From: Fusobacterium gastrosuis
Lineage (GTDB): Bacteria; Fusobacteriota; Fusobacteriia; Fusobacteriales; Fusobacteriaceae
Reading direction: 5' to 3'
Assembly: GCF_900095285.1 (NCBI RefSeq)
Contig: NZ_LT607734.1
Span: forward strand, 806,001-870,000
DNA: 64,000 nt
Shown here in pieces: positions 17,500 through 25,924 of this stretch. Position 1 is the first letter of the stretch. Each line of letters starts with the position of its first letter. Both the position numbers and the translations under genes were made by a program. Under the pieces are notes generated by a model. It was not told the DNA's origin and made no database searches. It worked only from the letters and a program-made list of their open reading frames with translations.

Positions 17500-19511
17500 T
17501 GGCAAAAAAAGGAAAAATCCTTGAAGTAGATATAGAAAATAAAAAAATAAGAATAGAAAGAGAACCTAATTGGATCCAAGTGGGAAAAGCTGTATTTAAT
17601 AGAGAAAATTTGAAGGCAGGAGAATTCATTGAATATGAAATAAAGGGAGCTAATTTTGATTTTAAAAGAAAACTAGAGGATAAACCAGATTTCAATAATA
17701 AAAAAGATAACTATGGAAATAAATTTGGGAATTCTCAAGCTAAGTCTAATCTTTCTAAGCCAACAGTTAAGGAAATGTATTATCCATATAATTTTGTTTC
17801 ACTTGGAAACCCTGAAACTATAAAAAAAGAAAGAGAAGAAGGAAGAAGTGAAGAGTATAAAAATAAACAAAGATATAGTGGGAAATTAGTATGTACACTA
17901 ACAAATTTAACACCAATTTTTACTTCTGGAAATAAAAAAGAAGATGGAATTAAAAACCATTTTAAAGAGGAATTTTTATATGGAAATGGGAAGTATATTA
18001 TTCCAGCAAGCACCTTAAAAGGAGAAATAAGAAATATAATAGAAGTTATTACAACAAGTTGCATAAAGAACGTCAGTGATGAAAGGCTAGAAAAAAGGGA
18101 AACTGAATCATTAAAAAGTATTGGATTAATTAGAAGAAAACCAACTGATGAGACTTCTGGTTTAATTGTAGAGGCGGATAGAATAAAAATTAACCGTGAG
18201 AATGTTTTAGCTAAATTAAAAGAATTTTCATTTCAAGATAGAAAAGGTAAAATCAATTTAAAAGAAGGTTTTTATAAAATAAAAGTAAATTCAAAAATAA
18301 GAAACTATATTTTTAAAGATAAAAATTCACCTAAAATTGATGATTTAAAAATATATGAAGACTGTTGTAATGGAAATGAAGAAGCAATATTGTGGATTTC
18401 TTCAAATATACAAAATAAAAGATATGAAAAAATTTTAATTCCTAGAAAAAATGGAAGAACATTTCAATTTTCAAAACAGGACTATGAAGATTTAACCTAT
18501 CTAATAAGTCAAAGAAAAAAAAGAGAAGAGAAAGCGGGAAATAGTAAATTTTATCTAAAAGAAATTGAAGAAAATGAACCAGTAATACTTAAAGAAGAGA
18601 ATGGAAAAATAAATTTAACATTCTCAGAATTTCCTAGATTAAGGTTTAAATTAAGTCCTTATGACCTAATACCAGAACCATTTAGAGCATGTTCAAATAA
18701 GGACAAATTGTGCTTTGCTTGTAAATTATTTGGAACAACTGGAAATGACAATGCACAAGATACAGAAACAAAAATGAATTCTTTAGCAGGGAAAATATAT
18801 TTCTCAGATTTAATTCTAGAAAAAGCTATAGAAAATGAATTCTTTGATATAACTTTAAAACCATTAGGTGAACCTCATCCATCAATGACAAGTTTCTATT
18901 TAAAAAATGGCTCTTATAATGATGAAAATGCAACAATAAGAGGTAGAAAGTTTTATTGGCATCATAGTGATAAAATAAAAGCAGGTAAAAATTATAAGAT
19001 TTATGAAAAAAGCATAGTTTCTGAAAAAAAAGAAAAATTTAATTCCACTATAAGGGCATTAAAGCCAGGTAATAAATTTAATTTTGAAATATCATTTAAG
19101 AATTTAACAGATGAAGAACTAGGGGTTTTAATATATGCATTAGAGCTTGAAGAAGATCTTTTGCATAAAGTTGGAAAGGCTAAAGCTTTAGGATTTGGAA
19201 GTTCAAAAATTACAATAGAGGAATTTTTCTTAAACTCTGAAGAAAAATATTCAAACTTTTTTAACCCTTATATAAATGGAGATAAACAAAAATTTATAAG
19301 TATTATAAAGGAAAAATATTTAAATTTAAATAGAAAAGAAATAAAGGAATTGAAGATAATATTGAAAAATACTAATAATTTAGACTTTTCTAAAAGTCCT
19401 TTCCCAGAAGTTACAAATAAAAAAGGTGAATTAAACTCTTTAAATTGGTTCATAAAAATGAAAAAAGATTATGAAGAAAACTTTATTCTTCCAGAAATAA
19501 CAGACTATTAA
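17499..19511 (+). CDS. Large TIGR03986-type RAMP protein
   Basis: This 670-residue protein begins with a small beta domain (KKGKILEVDIENKKIRIERE) and a charged linker, then MYYPYNFVSLGNPE near residue 92. Two RAMP halves follow. The first has YIIPASTLKGEIRNIIEV (near residue 166). The second has KLCFACKLFGTTGN near residue 405, LAGKIYFSDLILEK, and a final glycine loop KVGKAKALGFGSSKI near residue 555. This order matches my memory of the TIGR03986 family of type III RAMP proteins. It probably caps or extends the crRNA backbone. It is the last gene of the effector operon and is followed by a hairpin terminator at 19519-19548. Confidence 0.72.
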   Translation: MAKKGKILEVDIENKKIRIEREPNWIQVGKAVFNRENLKAGEFIEYEIKGANFDFKRKLEDKPDFNNKKDNYGNKFGNSQAKSNLSKPTVKEMYYPYNFVSLGNPETIKKEREEGRSEEYKNKQRYSGKLVCTLTNLTPIFTSGNKKEDGIKNHFKEEFLYGNGKYIIPASTLKGEIRNIIEVITTSCIKNVSDERLEKRETESLKSIGLIRRKPTDETSGLIVEADRIKINRENVLAKLKEFSFQDRKGKINLKEGFYKIKVNSKIRNYIFKDKNSPKIDDLKIYEDCCNGNEEAILWISSNIQNKRYEKILIPRKNGRTFQFSKQDYEDLTYLISQRKKREEKAGNSKFYLKEIEENEPVILKEENGKINLTFSEFPRLRFKLSPYDLIPEPFRACSNKDKLCFACKLFGTTGNDNAQDTETKMNSLAGKIYFSDLILEKAIENEFFDITLKPLGEPHPSMTSFYLKNGSYNDENATIRGRKFYWHHSDKIKAGKNYKIYEKSIVSEKKEKFNSTIRALKPGNKFNFEISFKNLTDEELGVLIYALELEEDLLHKVGKAKALGFGSSKITIEEFFLNSEEKYSNFFNPYINGDKQKFISIIKEKYLNLNRKEIKELKIILKNTNNLDFSKSPFPEVTNKKGELNSLNWFIKMKKDYEENFILPEITDY

Positions 19512-19518
19512 GAAATGA

Positions 19519-19548
19519 AAAACTGCTCTTTTTTAAGAGTAGTTTTTC
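19519..19548 (+). terminator. Terminator after the type III effector operon
   Basis: AAAACTGCTCTT and AAGAGTAGTTTT pair around a T-rich loop (one G-T pair), followed by TTTTTC. It separates the RAMP operon from the radical SAM gene 20 nt further on. Leaky read-through is possible, because no clear promoter is visible in the remaining gap. Confidence 0.7.
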
Positions 19549-19567
19549 TTATAAAAAAGGAGAGTGT

Positions 19568-21310
19568 ATGCTAGAAATTGAAACTATAATAAATGGAGAT
19601 TTAGCTATATTAAAAAATATAGAAAAGGTAAGTGAAGAAAATTATTGGAAAATTATTGAAAAAGAAAAGGAATTAAGTGAGGAAAAGGGGATAAAGAATT
19701 TAAATCTTTATATCGGAATTAAAGATATAAAAAGTTTATACTTTCTTCTTGAAAATGATTATTATTTAAAAGTAAGAGAGAATGACTTCTATATTCTTGA
19801 AAAAGAATGTTTTAAGGATAAATCTTGGAGAATTTCATTAACAGAAGAGTGTAATTACAGATGCTTTTTTTGCCATGAAGAAGGTTTAGATATGACAAGA
19901 AAAAGAAAAGAAATCAAAAAGAGAGAAGAAATATATGAATTAATAAAATTAGGTTTAAAAAATAACTATACTGATATTACTTTTACGGGAGGAGAACCTC
20001 TTTTAAAGAGAAAAGATATTATTTGGCATTTAGAAGAGCTAGAAAAAGAAAATTTAAAGCCTGATATTACAATAGTTACAAATGGATTGCATATAAATGA
20101 TGAATTATTAGATGCAGTAGATAAATATTCTGGAAAAATAAAATTTAATTTTTCGATGCACTCTTTATCAGAAGATAAGTATTTATTGATAACAAAACCT
20201 AAGAGTAATGCTAAAAAAGCTTTTTCAATAGTAATTGAAAATATAAAGAAAATAAAAAAAAGAAATATAGATATTAAATTAAATTTTGTGTTATTAAAAG
20301 ATTTAAATACTTCAAAAGAAGAAATTAGAAAAATACTAGATTTTGCATTTGAAAATGAGATTGAGTGTGTAAAATTTTTAGAGTTACTTGTTATTAATAC
20401 TAATAATTATAAAAATTATTATGAACTATCATCATTGTATGATGAGTGGAAAAATGAATTTGAAGACTATAAAAAAGCTCCTAGAAGAACCATATATTTG
20501 TATAAAAAGAATGTAAAAGTTGAGCTACAACAATGTACATGTGCTATTGGCTGTGCAAAATGTTTACTAAATAGAGATGTAAATTTAACTGCTGAGTTAA
20601 AATATTTTCCTTGTTTCTTAATATCCAAAAATAATTATCAAGTCAATCCAGAGAATTTACTTGAAAAAATAGAAAAAGGAAACAAAGAAATAAAATTGTA
20701 TGGTGAAAAATATGGAAATTCTTCACCCCTTTTAATAAAACAGAAAAATTTTGTTGATGAAAAAAAAGAATATTATTATGTGAGTGAAAAAGCTCTTTCA
20801 CTTTTTGAAATATATGAAATATTGAAAAAAAATGGTTATACAGAATATGAAAGAAGAAATTTTGAAGAAATTTATTTTAAACCATCAAATAATGTAGATA
20901 AAAGATGGAAAGACTTCAATATGATTTATAAAATTTATAAAAATAATCACAGTACCTTTTTTATTGAAATAATTCAAAATATAGAACTTATTAAAGAAAA
21001 AAATAAAGATAATGAAGTAAATATTAAATTTTTTAATAGAATTTTTAACAGTGAACCAAAAAAGATTCATATAGATGAACTAAATGCTTACAAAAATTAT
21101 ATGTTAAACATTAATTTTGAAGCTTTTTTAGAGCTTGATTGGGAAACAACAAGCTTTAGAAAGGGGAACAGTATAATTAGTATAGCTTATATAAAAAAAT
21201 ATAATAAAATTACTTTTATGAGTTCTACTAAAATTCAAGATAATTTCTTATATAAAGAATTAAAATTGAAAACCTTAGATAAAAATGTTCAAACTTATAT
21301 AATAAGTTAA
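19568..21310 (+). CDS. MoaA-like radical SAM protein with unknown C-terminal domain
   Basis: This 580-residue protein has a 90-residue N-terminal region, then a radical SAM core: WRISLTEECNYRCFFCHEEG with the cluster cysteines C95, C99 and C102, FTGGEPLL for SAM binding and ITIVTNG. A second cysteine set, C329, C332 and C349, resembles the substrate-side Fe-S cluster of MoaA (GTP 3',8-cyclase), which argues for a nucleotide or related substrate. Residues from about 400 to 580 form a domain I do not recognise. No other molybdopterin genes are nearby. It lies between the type III operon and the PRTase-DprA-HAD trio, so a defence or signalling role is plausible but inferred. AAAAAGGAGAG precedes the ATG. 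Confidence 0.7.
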   Translation: MLEIETIINGDLAILKNIEKVSEENYWKIIEKEKELSEEKGIKNLNLYIGIKDIKSLYFLLENDYYLKVRENDFYILEKECFKDKSWRISLTEECNYRCFFCHEEGLDMTRKRKEIKKREEIYELIKLGLKNNYTDITFTGGEPLLKRKDIIWHLEELEKENLKPDITIVTNGLHINDELLDAVDKYSGKIKFNFSMHSLSEDKYLLITKPKSNAKKAFSIVIENIKKIKKRNIDIKLNFVLLKDLNTSKEEIRKILDFAFENEIECVKFLELLVINTNNYKNYYELSSLYDEWKNEFEDYKKAPRRTIYLYKKNVKVELQQCTCAIGCAKCLLNRDVNLTAELKYFPCFLISKNNYQVNPENLLEKIEKGNKEIKLYGEKYGNSSPLLIKQKNFVDEKKEYYYVSEKALSLFEIYEILKKNGYTEYERRNFEEIYFKPSNNVDKRWKDFNMIYKIYKNNHSTFFIEIIQNIELIKEKNKDNEVNIKFFNRIFNSEPKKIHIDELNAYKNYMLNINFEAFLELDWETTSFRKGNSIISIAYIKKYNKITFMSSTKIQDNFLYKELKLKTLDKNVQTYIIS

Positions 21311-21440
21311 AAAATTTTCTCTCTATATTTCTATAAAAATTTTATAAAAAAAGTAAAAATCCTAAAAAAAAGGTAATAGTAAATCTGTTAAACTTTTTAA
21401 AGATAGGAGATTATATAATTTTATTAAAAAGGAGAAAATT

Positions 21441-22052
21441 ATGGAAAAATTTTTAATTGAAAAAAATACTTTTTTAAGCAAAGAAATAACTGGTTATTAT
21501 AATACTATTTTTACAGGTTTTAAAAATGAAGGAAATCCAGATTTTATTAATATTTTAAAAAATACCTTTAACACTGAAAAATGTATAAATTTAATTGAAG
21601 CACAAAAAGAAGTTATTAAAAGATTAGAAAAAGATATACCTCAAATAATAGAAAAAGAAAATCTAAACAACTGTATTTGTATTAATGTCCCAAGAGCAAA
21701 AATAGAATCAAAATATTCTTATTCACAACTTTTCTTTAAAGATGCAGTAAGTAGAGTGAACAAAAAATTACAACTTATAGATGGAACAAATTTTATAAAA
21801 AGAATAAAGGATACAAAAACTACGCATTTAAAAAATGTAGCAAAAAATGAAGGACCATTACCATATGTAGGAATAACAAAAGATACTTGTGAAATTGATA
21901 GAAAAAATATAGAAGGAAATGATATTATATTAATAGATGATGTTTATACTAAAACAGTTAATATTGACGAGGATTGTATACAGGCTTTATTGGATAACGG
22001 TGCAAGAAAAGTTATATTTTATTCAATTGGATTTACAAGGAGGATCAAATGA
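21441..22052 (+). CDS. Phosphoribosyltransferase-like protein (ComF/PRTase type I fold)
   Basis: In this 203-residue protein the PRPP-binding motif is visible near residue 167: NDIILIDDVYTKTVNID, hydrophobic strand plus two Asp plus Thr-rich loop, followed by LLDNGARKVIFYSIGFTRR, as in ComF-type PRTases. The middle contains VPRAKIESKYSYSQLFFKDAVSR and LKNVAKNEGPLPY, also PRTase-like. The first 70 residues are not recognised. It overlaps the following DprA-like gene by 4 bases (ATGA), so the two are translationally coupled. The substrate is unknown; there is no zinc finger and no competence pilus gene nearby. Confidence 0.65.
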   Translation: MEKFLIEKNTFLSKEITGYYNTIFTGFKNEGNPDFINILKNTFNTEKCINLIEAQKEVIKRLEKDIPQIIEKENLNNCICINVPRAKIESKYSYSQLFFKDAVSRVNKKLQLIDGTNFIKRIKDTKTTHLKNVAKNEGPLPYVGITKDTCEIDRKNIEGNDIILIDDVYTKTVNIDEDCIQALLDNGARKVIFYSIGFTRRIK

Positions 22053-23020
22053 AATATACAAAAAAAGCATTAGCAATACTAGCAGCAAAAGAAAGTGGAA
22101 AAATAAGCAGCAATGCAATATTTTGGGATTTATATTATAAAAATAAAATAGATGAAATATTGGATGATGAAATGGTTTTAGGAAACTGTGAGGAATTAGA
22201 ATTAAAATTTAACTCGATTGATGATAACTATGAGTATGAAGAAGGCTTTGTATGCGTATATGATGAAGATTTTCCACTTATTAATCCTAAAGTAAAAAAT
22301 AAAAGTGAAAAACCTTATCTATTATTTTATAAGGGTGATATTTCACTACTTAAAAATATAAATGAGAATGTAGCTGTAATAGGGTTAACCGACATAGATG
22401 ATGAGATAAGAGAAAGAGAAACTGCTATTGTAAAAGAGTTAATCGAAAAAAAAATTGTAATTGTAAGTGGTTTAGCTCAAGGATGTGATACAGTTGCACA
22501 TAAAGTTTGCGTTGAGAATGAAGGGAAAACTATAGCAATTTTACCAACTCCACTAAAAAAAATATATCCATTAGAAAATAAAGAGTTAGCAGATGAAATT
22601 TTAAAAAAGGGAGGGCTTATTGTAAGTGAATACTATAAAGAAGTTAATAAAGAAGTTAATAAAAAATATGAAACCATAAAAAGACTTGTTGAGCGTGATC
22701 GTTTACAAGCAATGTTTTCAAAAGCAATAATTTTGATTGCTAGTTATAGAAAAGGTGAGGGAGATAGTGGGTCAAGGCATGCTATGGAGGCGGCCAAAAA
22801 ATACGGAGTTGAAAGATATGTAATGTATAATTCAACCAAAGATGAAAATAATATAAAATTTGCTTTAAATAAAGATTATATTAATGATGAGGAAGAAAAT
22901 GTAAAAAGACTTGTTAGAAAATCCATTGAAGAAATTAAAAATATTGAAAAAAAAGAACTTATAGAAAAGAAAGAACTTATAGAAAAGAAAGTATCGGTTG
23001 AGCAAATGGTGTTGATGTGA
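22049..23020 (+). CDS. DprA-like Rossmann (SLOG) protein
   Basis: This 323-residue protein has the DprA core: FYKGDISLLKNINENVAVIGLTD, VIVSGLAQGCDTVAHKVC (equivalent to DprA SGLARGID..AH), IAILPTPLKKIYPLENKELADEI, GGLIVSEYY, then VERDRLQAMFSKAIILIASYRKGEGDSGSRHAMEAAKKYG. The last part binds nucleotide or DNA in DprA. It lacks the C-terminal winged helix and instead ends in a charged repeat (IEKKELIEKKELIEKK). It is unlikely to be the housekeeping DprA. Coupling to a PRTase and a HAD enzyme points to a nucleotide-sensing or nucleotide-modifying module, and such DprA/PRTase pairs have been proposed as defence genes. Confidence 0.72.
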   Translation: MKYTKKALAILAAKESGKISSNAIFWDLYYKNKIDEILDDEMVLGNCEELELKFNSIDDNYEYEEGFVCVYDEDFPLINPKVKNKSEKPYLLFYKGDISLLKNINENVAVIGLTDIDDEIRERETAIVKELIEKKIVIVSGLAQGCDTVAHKVCVENEGKTIAILPTPLKKIYPLENKELADEILKKGGLIVSEYYKEVNKEVNKKYETIKRLVERDRLQAMFSKAIILIASYRKGEGDSGSRHAMEAAKKYGVERYVMYNSTKDENNIKFALNKDYINDEEENVKRLVRKSIEEIKNIEKKELIEKKELIEKKVSVEQMVLM

Positions 23021-23544
23021 TTTTTATGTGGAGATATATTTTTGATTTAGATAATACCTTATTTTATACAGATAATTTGAATAATCTTTCTTATAACTAT
23101 GCTTTAAAAAGAGTAGGACTAGAGGAAATAAATGGAAAATATAGAATAACGCGAGAAGTTATTAAAGAAAAATATCCAGATTTATCAGAAAAAACAAAAA
23201 ATAAAATAATAAAAATAAAGCAACAATATTTTAAAGAAAATTTGGAAAAAATAGAACTCAATATAGAGTTACTAAATAAATTAAAAGATTTAGAAGAAGA
23301 AAAGTGTATTCTATGGACTAGTGCAGATAAAGAAAGAGCGATCTCAATTTTAAAATATTATGGAATTTTAGGAAAATTTAAAAATAAACTATTTAGTAAA
23401 AAAAATAATATTAAAAAAGATATTGATAAGATATGCCAAATTTTTAAATGTAAAAAAGAAGAATTGTATTTTTATGAAGATGATATAAATATAATAAATA
23501 AATTGAAAATTTTAAATTTAAAAATAGACATACAACCAAAATGA
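23017..23544 (+). CDS. HAD-superfamily hydrolase
   Basis: This 175-residue protein shows HAD motif I, YIFDLDNTLFYTDN, at the N-terminus, motif II as ILWTSA near residue 100 and a motif IV-like FYEDDINI near residue 152. The start is either GTG at 23017, overlapping the DprA-like stop by four bases, or ATG at 23026, which gives the tidy beginning MWRYIFDLDNT; neither has a good ribosome site, fitting translational coupling. HAD enzymes usually remove phosphate groups, so it may act on a nucleotide product of the PRTase/DprA-like partners. A weak hairpin (23559-23598) follows. Confidence 0.7.
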   Translation: MIFMWRYIFDLDNTLFYTDNLNNLSYNYALKRVGLEEINGKYRITREVIKEKYPDLSEKTKNKIIKIKQQYFKENLEKIELNIELLNKLKDLEEEKCILWTSADKERAISILKYYGILGKFKNKLFSKKNNIKKDIDKICQIFKCKKEELYFYEDDINIINKLKILNLKIDIQPK

Positions 23545-23558
23545 ATAAAAAATAAAAT

Positions 23559-23605
23559 GGACTTGTGAAATAAGTAAAGTTTACTTTTTTTCAAGTCCAA
23601 ATTTA
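23559..23605. terminator. Possible terminator between convergent genes
   Basis: GGACTTG (23559-23565) pairs with CAAGTCC (23592-23598), with an inner AAGTAAA/TTTACTT pair that extends the stem. It lies between the HAD gene and the convergent response regulator. There is no long T run directly after it, so its strength is uncertain. Confidence 0.45.
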
Positions 23606-23660
23606 TTGAAATATTAATTTATATCAGAGTACAATTATATATAATCAGTTAAAAATATTT

Positions 23661-24302
23661 TTATAATTCTTTATCCTTCCAAAAATAAGTATATTTAGGA
23701 CGACCAATTTTTAAATATATAGTTTCAACTAAAACTTCACCAGTTTGTGTAAGAGAATTCATATATCTATTTATTGTTTTATTTGATAAATTTGTAGCTT
23801 CAGCAATCTCTTCGATAGTTGCATATTTATTTAAAAGAAGCATTTTTTCTCTGATTAATTTTATTGTGTGAGAATTTATTCCTTTCTCATGAATGCTTAA
23901 ATGTTCTTTTATATTGCTAAAAGTTGTAGAATTAATATTTTTTAAATGAACATTTATACGAGAGAATAAATCAAGGAGCTTTACTGGTTTTATGACAAAA
24001 TCATTAGCTCCTGCATCAAAAAAAGAATTGGCAACTTCCTCCTCCCCTTCTATGGTAAGAGCAATAATAGGGATGTTCTTATTGATTTTTCTTATTAATT
24101 TTACGGCAGTAACACCATTTATATATGGAAGATGATAGTCCATAATAATTATATCAATGGTGTTATCATTAGAAATAATGTTAAGTGCTTTTTCAACATT
24201 TTGAGCTGTAACCACTTCCCAATTCTTAATTAAAAAAAATTCAGATATGGCAAAAAGAATTTCTTCTGAATCATCAACAATAAGAATTTTATTTTTTTTC
24301 AT
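23661..24302 (-). CDS. Response regulator with C-terminal winged-helix-like domain
   Basis: This 213-residue protein has a receiver domain (ILIVDDSEE at the start, phospho-acceptor Asp55 in IIMDYHLP, ALT and a Lys in FVIKPVK) followed by a helix-turn-helix segment: YATIEEIAEATNLSNKTINRYMNSLTQTGEV. This output type resembles the CitB/DcuR branch rather than OmpR. Its ATG overlaps the end of the histidine kinase gene by 14 bases, with its ribosome site AAAGGAGAAG inside that gene. The pair lies divergent from the poly-gamma-glutamate locus, a likely but unproven target. Confidence 0.85.
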   Translation of the reverse strand: MKKNKILIVDDSEEILFAISEFFLIKNWEVVTAQNVEKALNIISNDNTIDIIIMDYHLPYINGVTAVKLIRKINKNIPIIALTIEGEEEVANSFFDAGANDFVIKPVKLLDLFSRINVHLKNINSTTFSNIKEHLSIHEKGINSHTIKLIREKMLLLNKYATIEEIAEATNLSNKTINRYMNSLTQTGEVLVETIYLKIGRPKYTYFWKDKEL

Positions 24303-25686
24303 TCACTTCTCCTTTCTTTAGTAAAATATAGAACTGAGTACCAACATTTTTCTTGCTTGAAATAAACAACTTTCCATCATGTTCTTCAATTACTGTTTTT
24401 ACGAAGTTTAGTCCAATTCCACTTGAATTTTTTGTAGAAAATTTTTTGTTAGTAGAAATTTGCTGTAAAACCTCTTCACTCATTCCAATTCCATTATCTT
24501 CAATAGATATTATTATAAAATTAATATAATCTTTAACTTTTATGGTAATATTGGCATTTTCTTTATTTTGAATAGCATCATAGGAATTAAGAATTAAATT
24601 AATTATTGCCCTTGAAAAAACGATTTTATTTACTTTAATTTTAGAATCAGGGCAATAGTTGCATAGTTTTATAGAATGAATACAGTTATGTATCGAAAGA
24701 TATGAAAAAATAAAGTCAAAAATCTTTCGTATCTTCAAATAATTTTTGTTAGTATCTCTTAAAATTTCAGATATCATTATGTTACATCGTTCTAAAGAAT
24801 TTGAAATTTTGTCAAGATATTCCAGCTTTTTTGGATTTTCCTCTTGGATACTTAGAATTTCAATAAGAGTATTTATTGAAAAGAGAGGAGTTTTTAAATC
24901 ATGAACTAGATATTGGATTTCTTTAAAATATCTATTCTCTGATTCTTGGATTTCCAATGCTGAAGAAATAGCTGCAATTTTCTTTTGATCTTCATAGATA
25001 CTTTTAGTTTTTTCATAATCTAAAAAGATGTATAAAAGAGTAATGGAAAAAATAAAAAAGATTGAAAAAAAAGAAATTCCAACTAAGTCTAATAATAGAG
25101 AGGCATCAAGAAAAAAAGCAATATTTCTCAATTCAAAAAATATCTCTCCTGTGCTTCTATAATCAAGAATAGAAAAATATCTAGTTATATCTATCCACTG
25201 AATGGAGAAAAAAATTAAGAATAACACCAAACTTCTTTTAAAAAAATTAATATTTTTAAAACTTTTTTTAGAATAAAAAAAGATATAAATCATTTCTAAA
25301 ATAGCGACTTTATCAAAATAATAATCCATTTTATAGTAAAGTTTGTAAATAAAAAAATAAGTTATTTGCAATATGAAAAAAGCAAAAATTATTTTCAGAT
25401 AGTATCGTTCTCTATGCTTAATGGAGATTTCTGTTGAATCAACCAAAAGAAAAATTGCAAAAAATATTGGGAAAAGTTTTATAGTTTTAAAGAAAACTAA
25501 ATAAAAAGAAGCAAAAATTAAATATTTAACATCCCAAAAATCAATGGCTTTATCAAAATAAATATATACATTATAGATAAGAGAGAGAAGAAAACTTGGT
25601 AAAATTATACTTATAATTAAAATAAAAAGCCCTGAAAATAGTTCTTTCTTCTGAAATTTTACACTGAGATGTTTAGTAAATTCCAT
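24289..25686 (-). CDS. Membrane sensor histidine kinase
   Basis: In this 465-residue protein the first 230 residues are very hydrophobic, with about seven membrane spans and no large extracellular domain. A coiled linker leads to the H box VHDLKTPLFS with the phosphorylated His near residue 262. The ATPase motifs follow: NLILNSYDAIQ (N box), DNGIGMSEEV and SSGIGLNFVKTVIEEHDG. It is the first gene of a two-gene operon with the response regulator and diverges from the gamma-glutamyltransferase gene across a 238-nt gap. The signal sensed is unknown; the membrane-buried input suggests a lipid, peptide or membrane-state signal. Confidence 0.85.
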   Translation of the reverse strand: MEFTKHLSVKFQKKELFSGLFILIISIILPSFLLSLIYNVYIYFDKAIDFWDVKYLIFASFYLVFFKTIKLFPIFFAIFLLVDSTEISIKHRERYYLKIIFAFFILQITYFFIYKLYYKMDYYFDKVAILEMIYIFFYSKKSFKNINFFKRSLVLFLIFFSIQWIDITRYFSILDYRSTGEIFFELRNIAFFLDASLLLDLVGISFFSIFFIFSITLLYIFLDYEKTKSIYEDQKKIAAISSALEIQESENRYFKEIQYLVHDLKTPLFSINTLIEILSIQEENPKKLEYLDKISNSLERCNIMISEILRDTNKNYLKIRKIFDFIFSYLSIHNCIHSIKLCNYCPDSKIKVNKIVFSRAIINLILNSYDAIQNKENANITIKVKDYINFIIISIEDNGIGMSEEVLQQISTNKKFSTKNSSGIGLNFVKTVIEEHDGKLFISSKKNVGTQFYILLKKGEVNEKK

Positions 25687-25924
25687 TGTATAATACCTCT
25701 TTTTTATATATTAGTGTTTGATATTGTTAATATATATGAATTTTTTATATTAATTATAGCATAAAAAAATTCTACATCATAAAAATTCATTTTTTTGAGA
25801 AAAAAGAGAAAAAAGAGAAAAATAAGTAATAATTTTAAAATAAAAACATATATGATACTATATAAGCACTTTAGAATAGTTATAGAACAGTAAAAAATAA
25901 ATTCTTAAAGGAGATGGTTTATGT

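Noticed and set aside
11678-19511. Subtype III-B (Cmr) or III-A (Csm) assignment
   Set aside because: A Csx10-like double RAMP, a TIGR03986-type RAMP and a possible Csx19-like gene fit III-D better; no clear Cmr1, Cmr4 or Cmr6, or Csm4 plus Csm5 pair is seen. The call remains tentative.
19568-21310. Prokaryotic viperin
   Set aside because: The second MoaA-like cysteine cluster (C329, C332, C349) and the long C-terminal domain do not fit viperins.
22049-23020. Housekeeping DprA for natural transformation
   Set aside because: It lacks the usual neighbours and the C-terminal winged helix, has a divergent SGLAQGCD motif and is coupled to PRTase and HAD genes.
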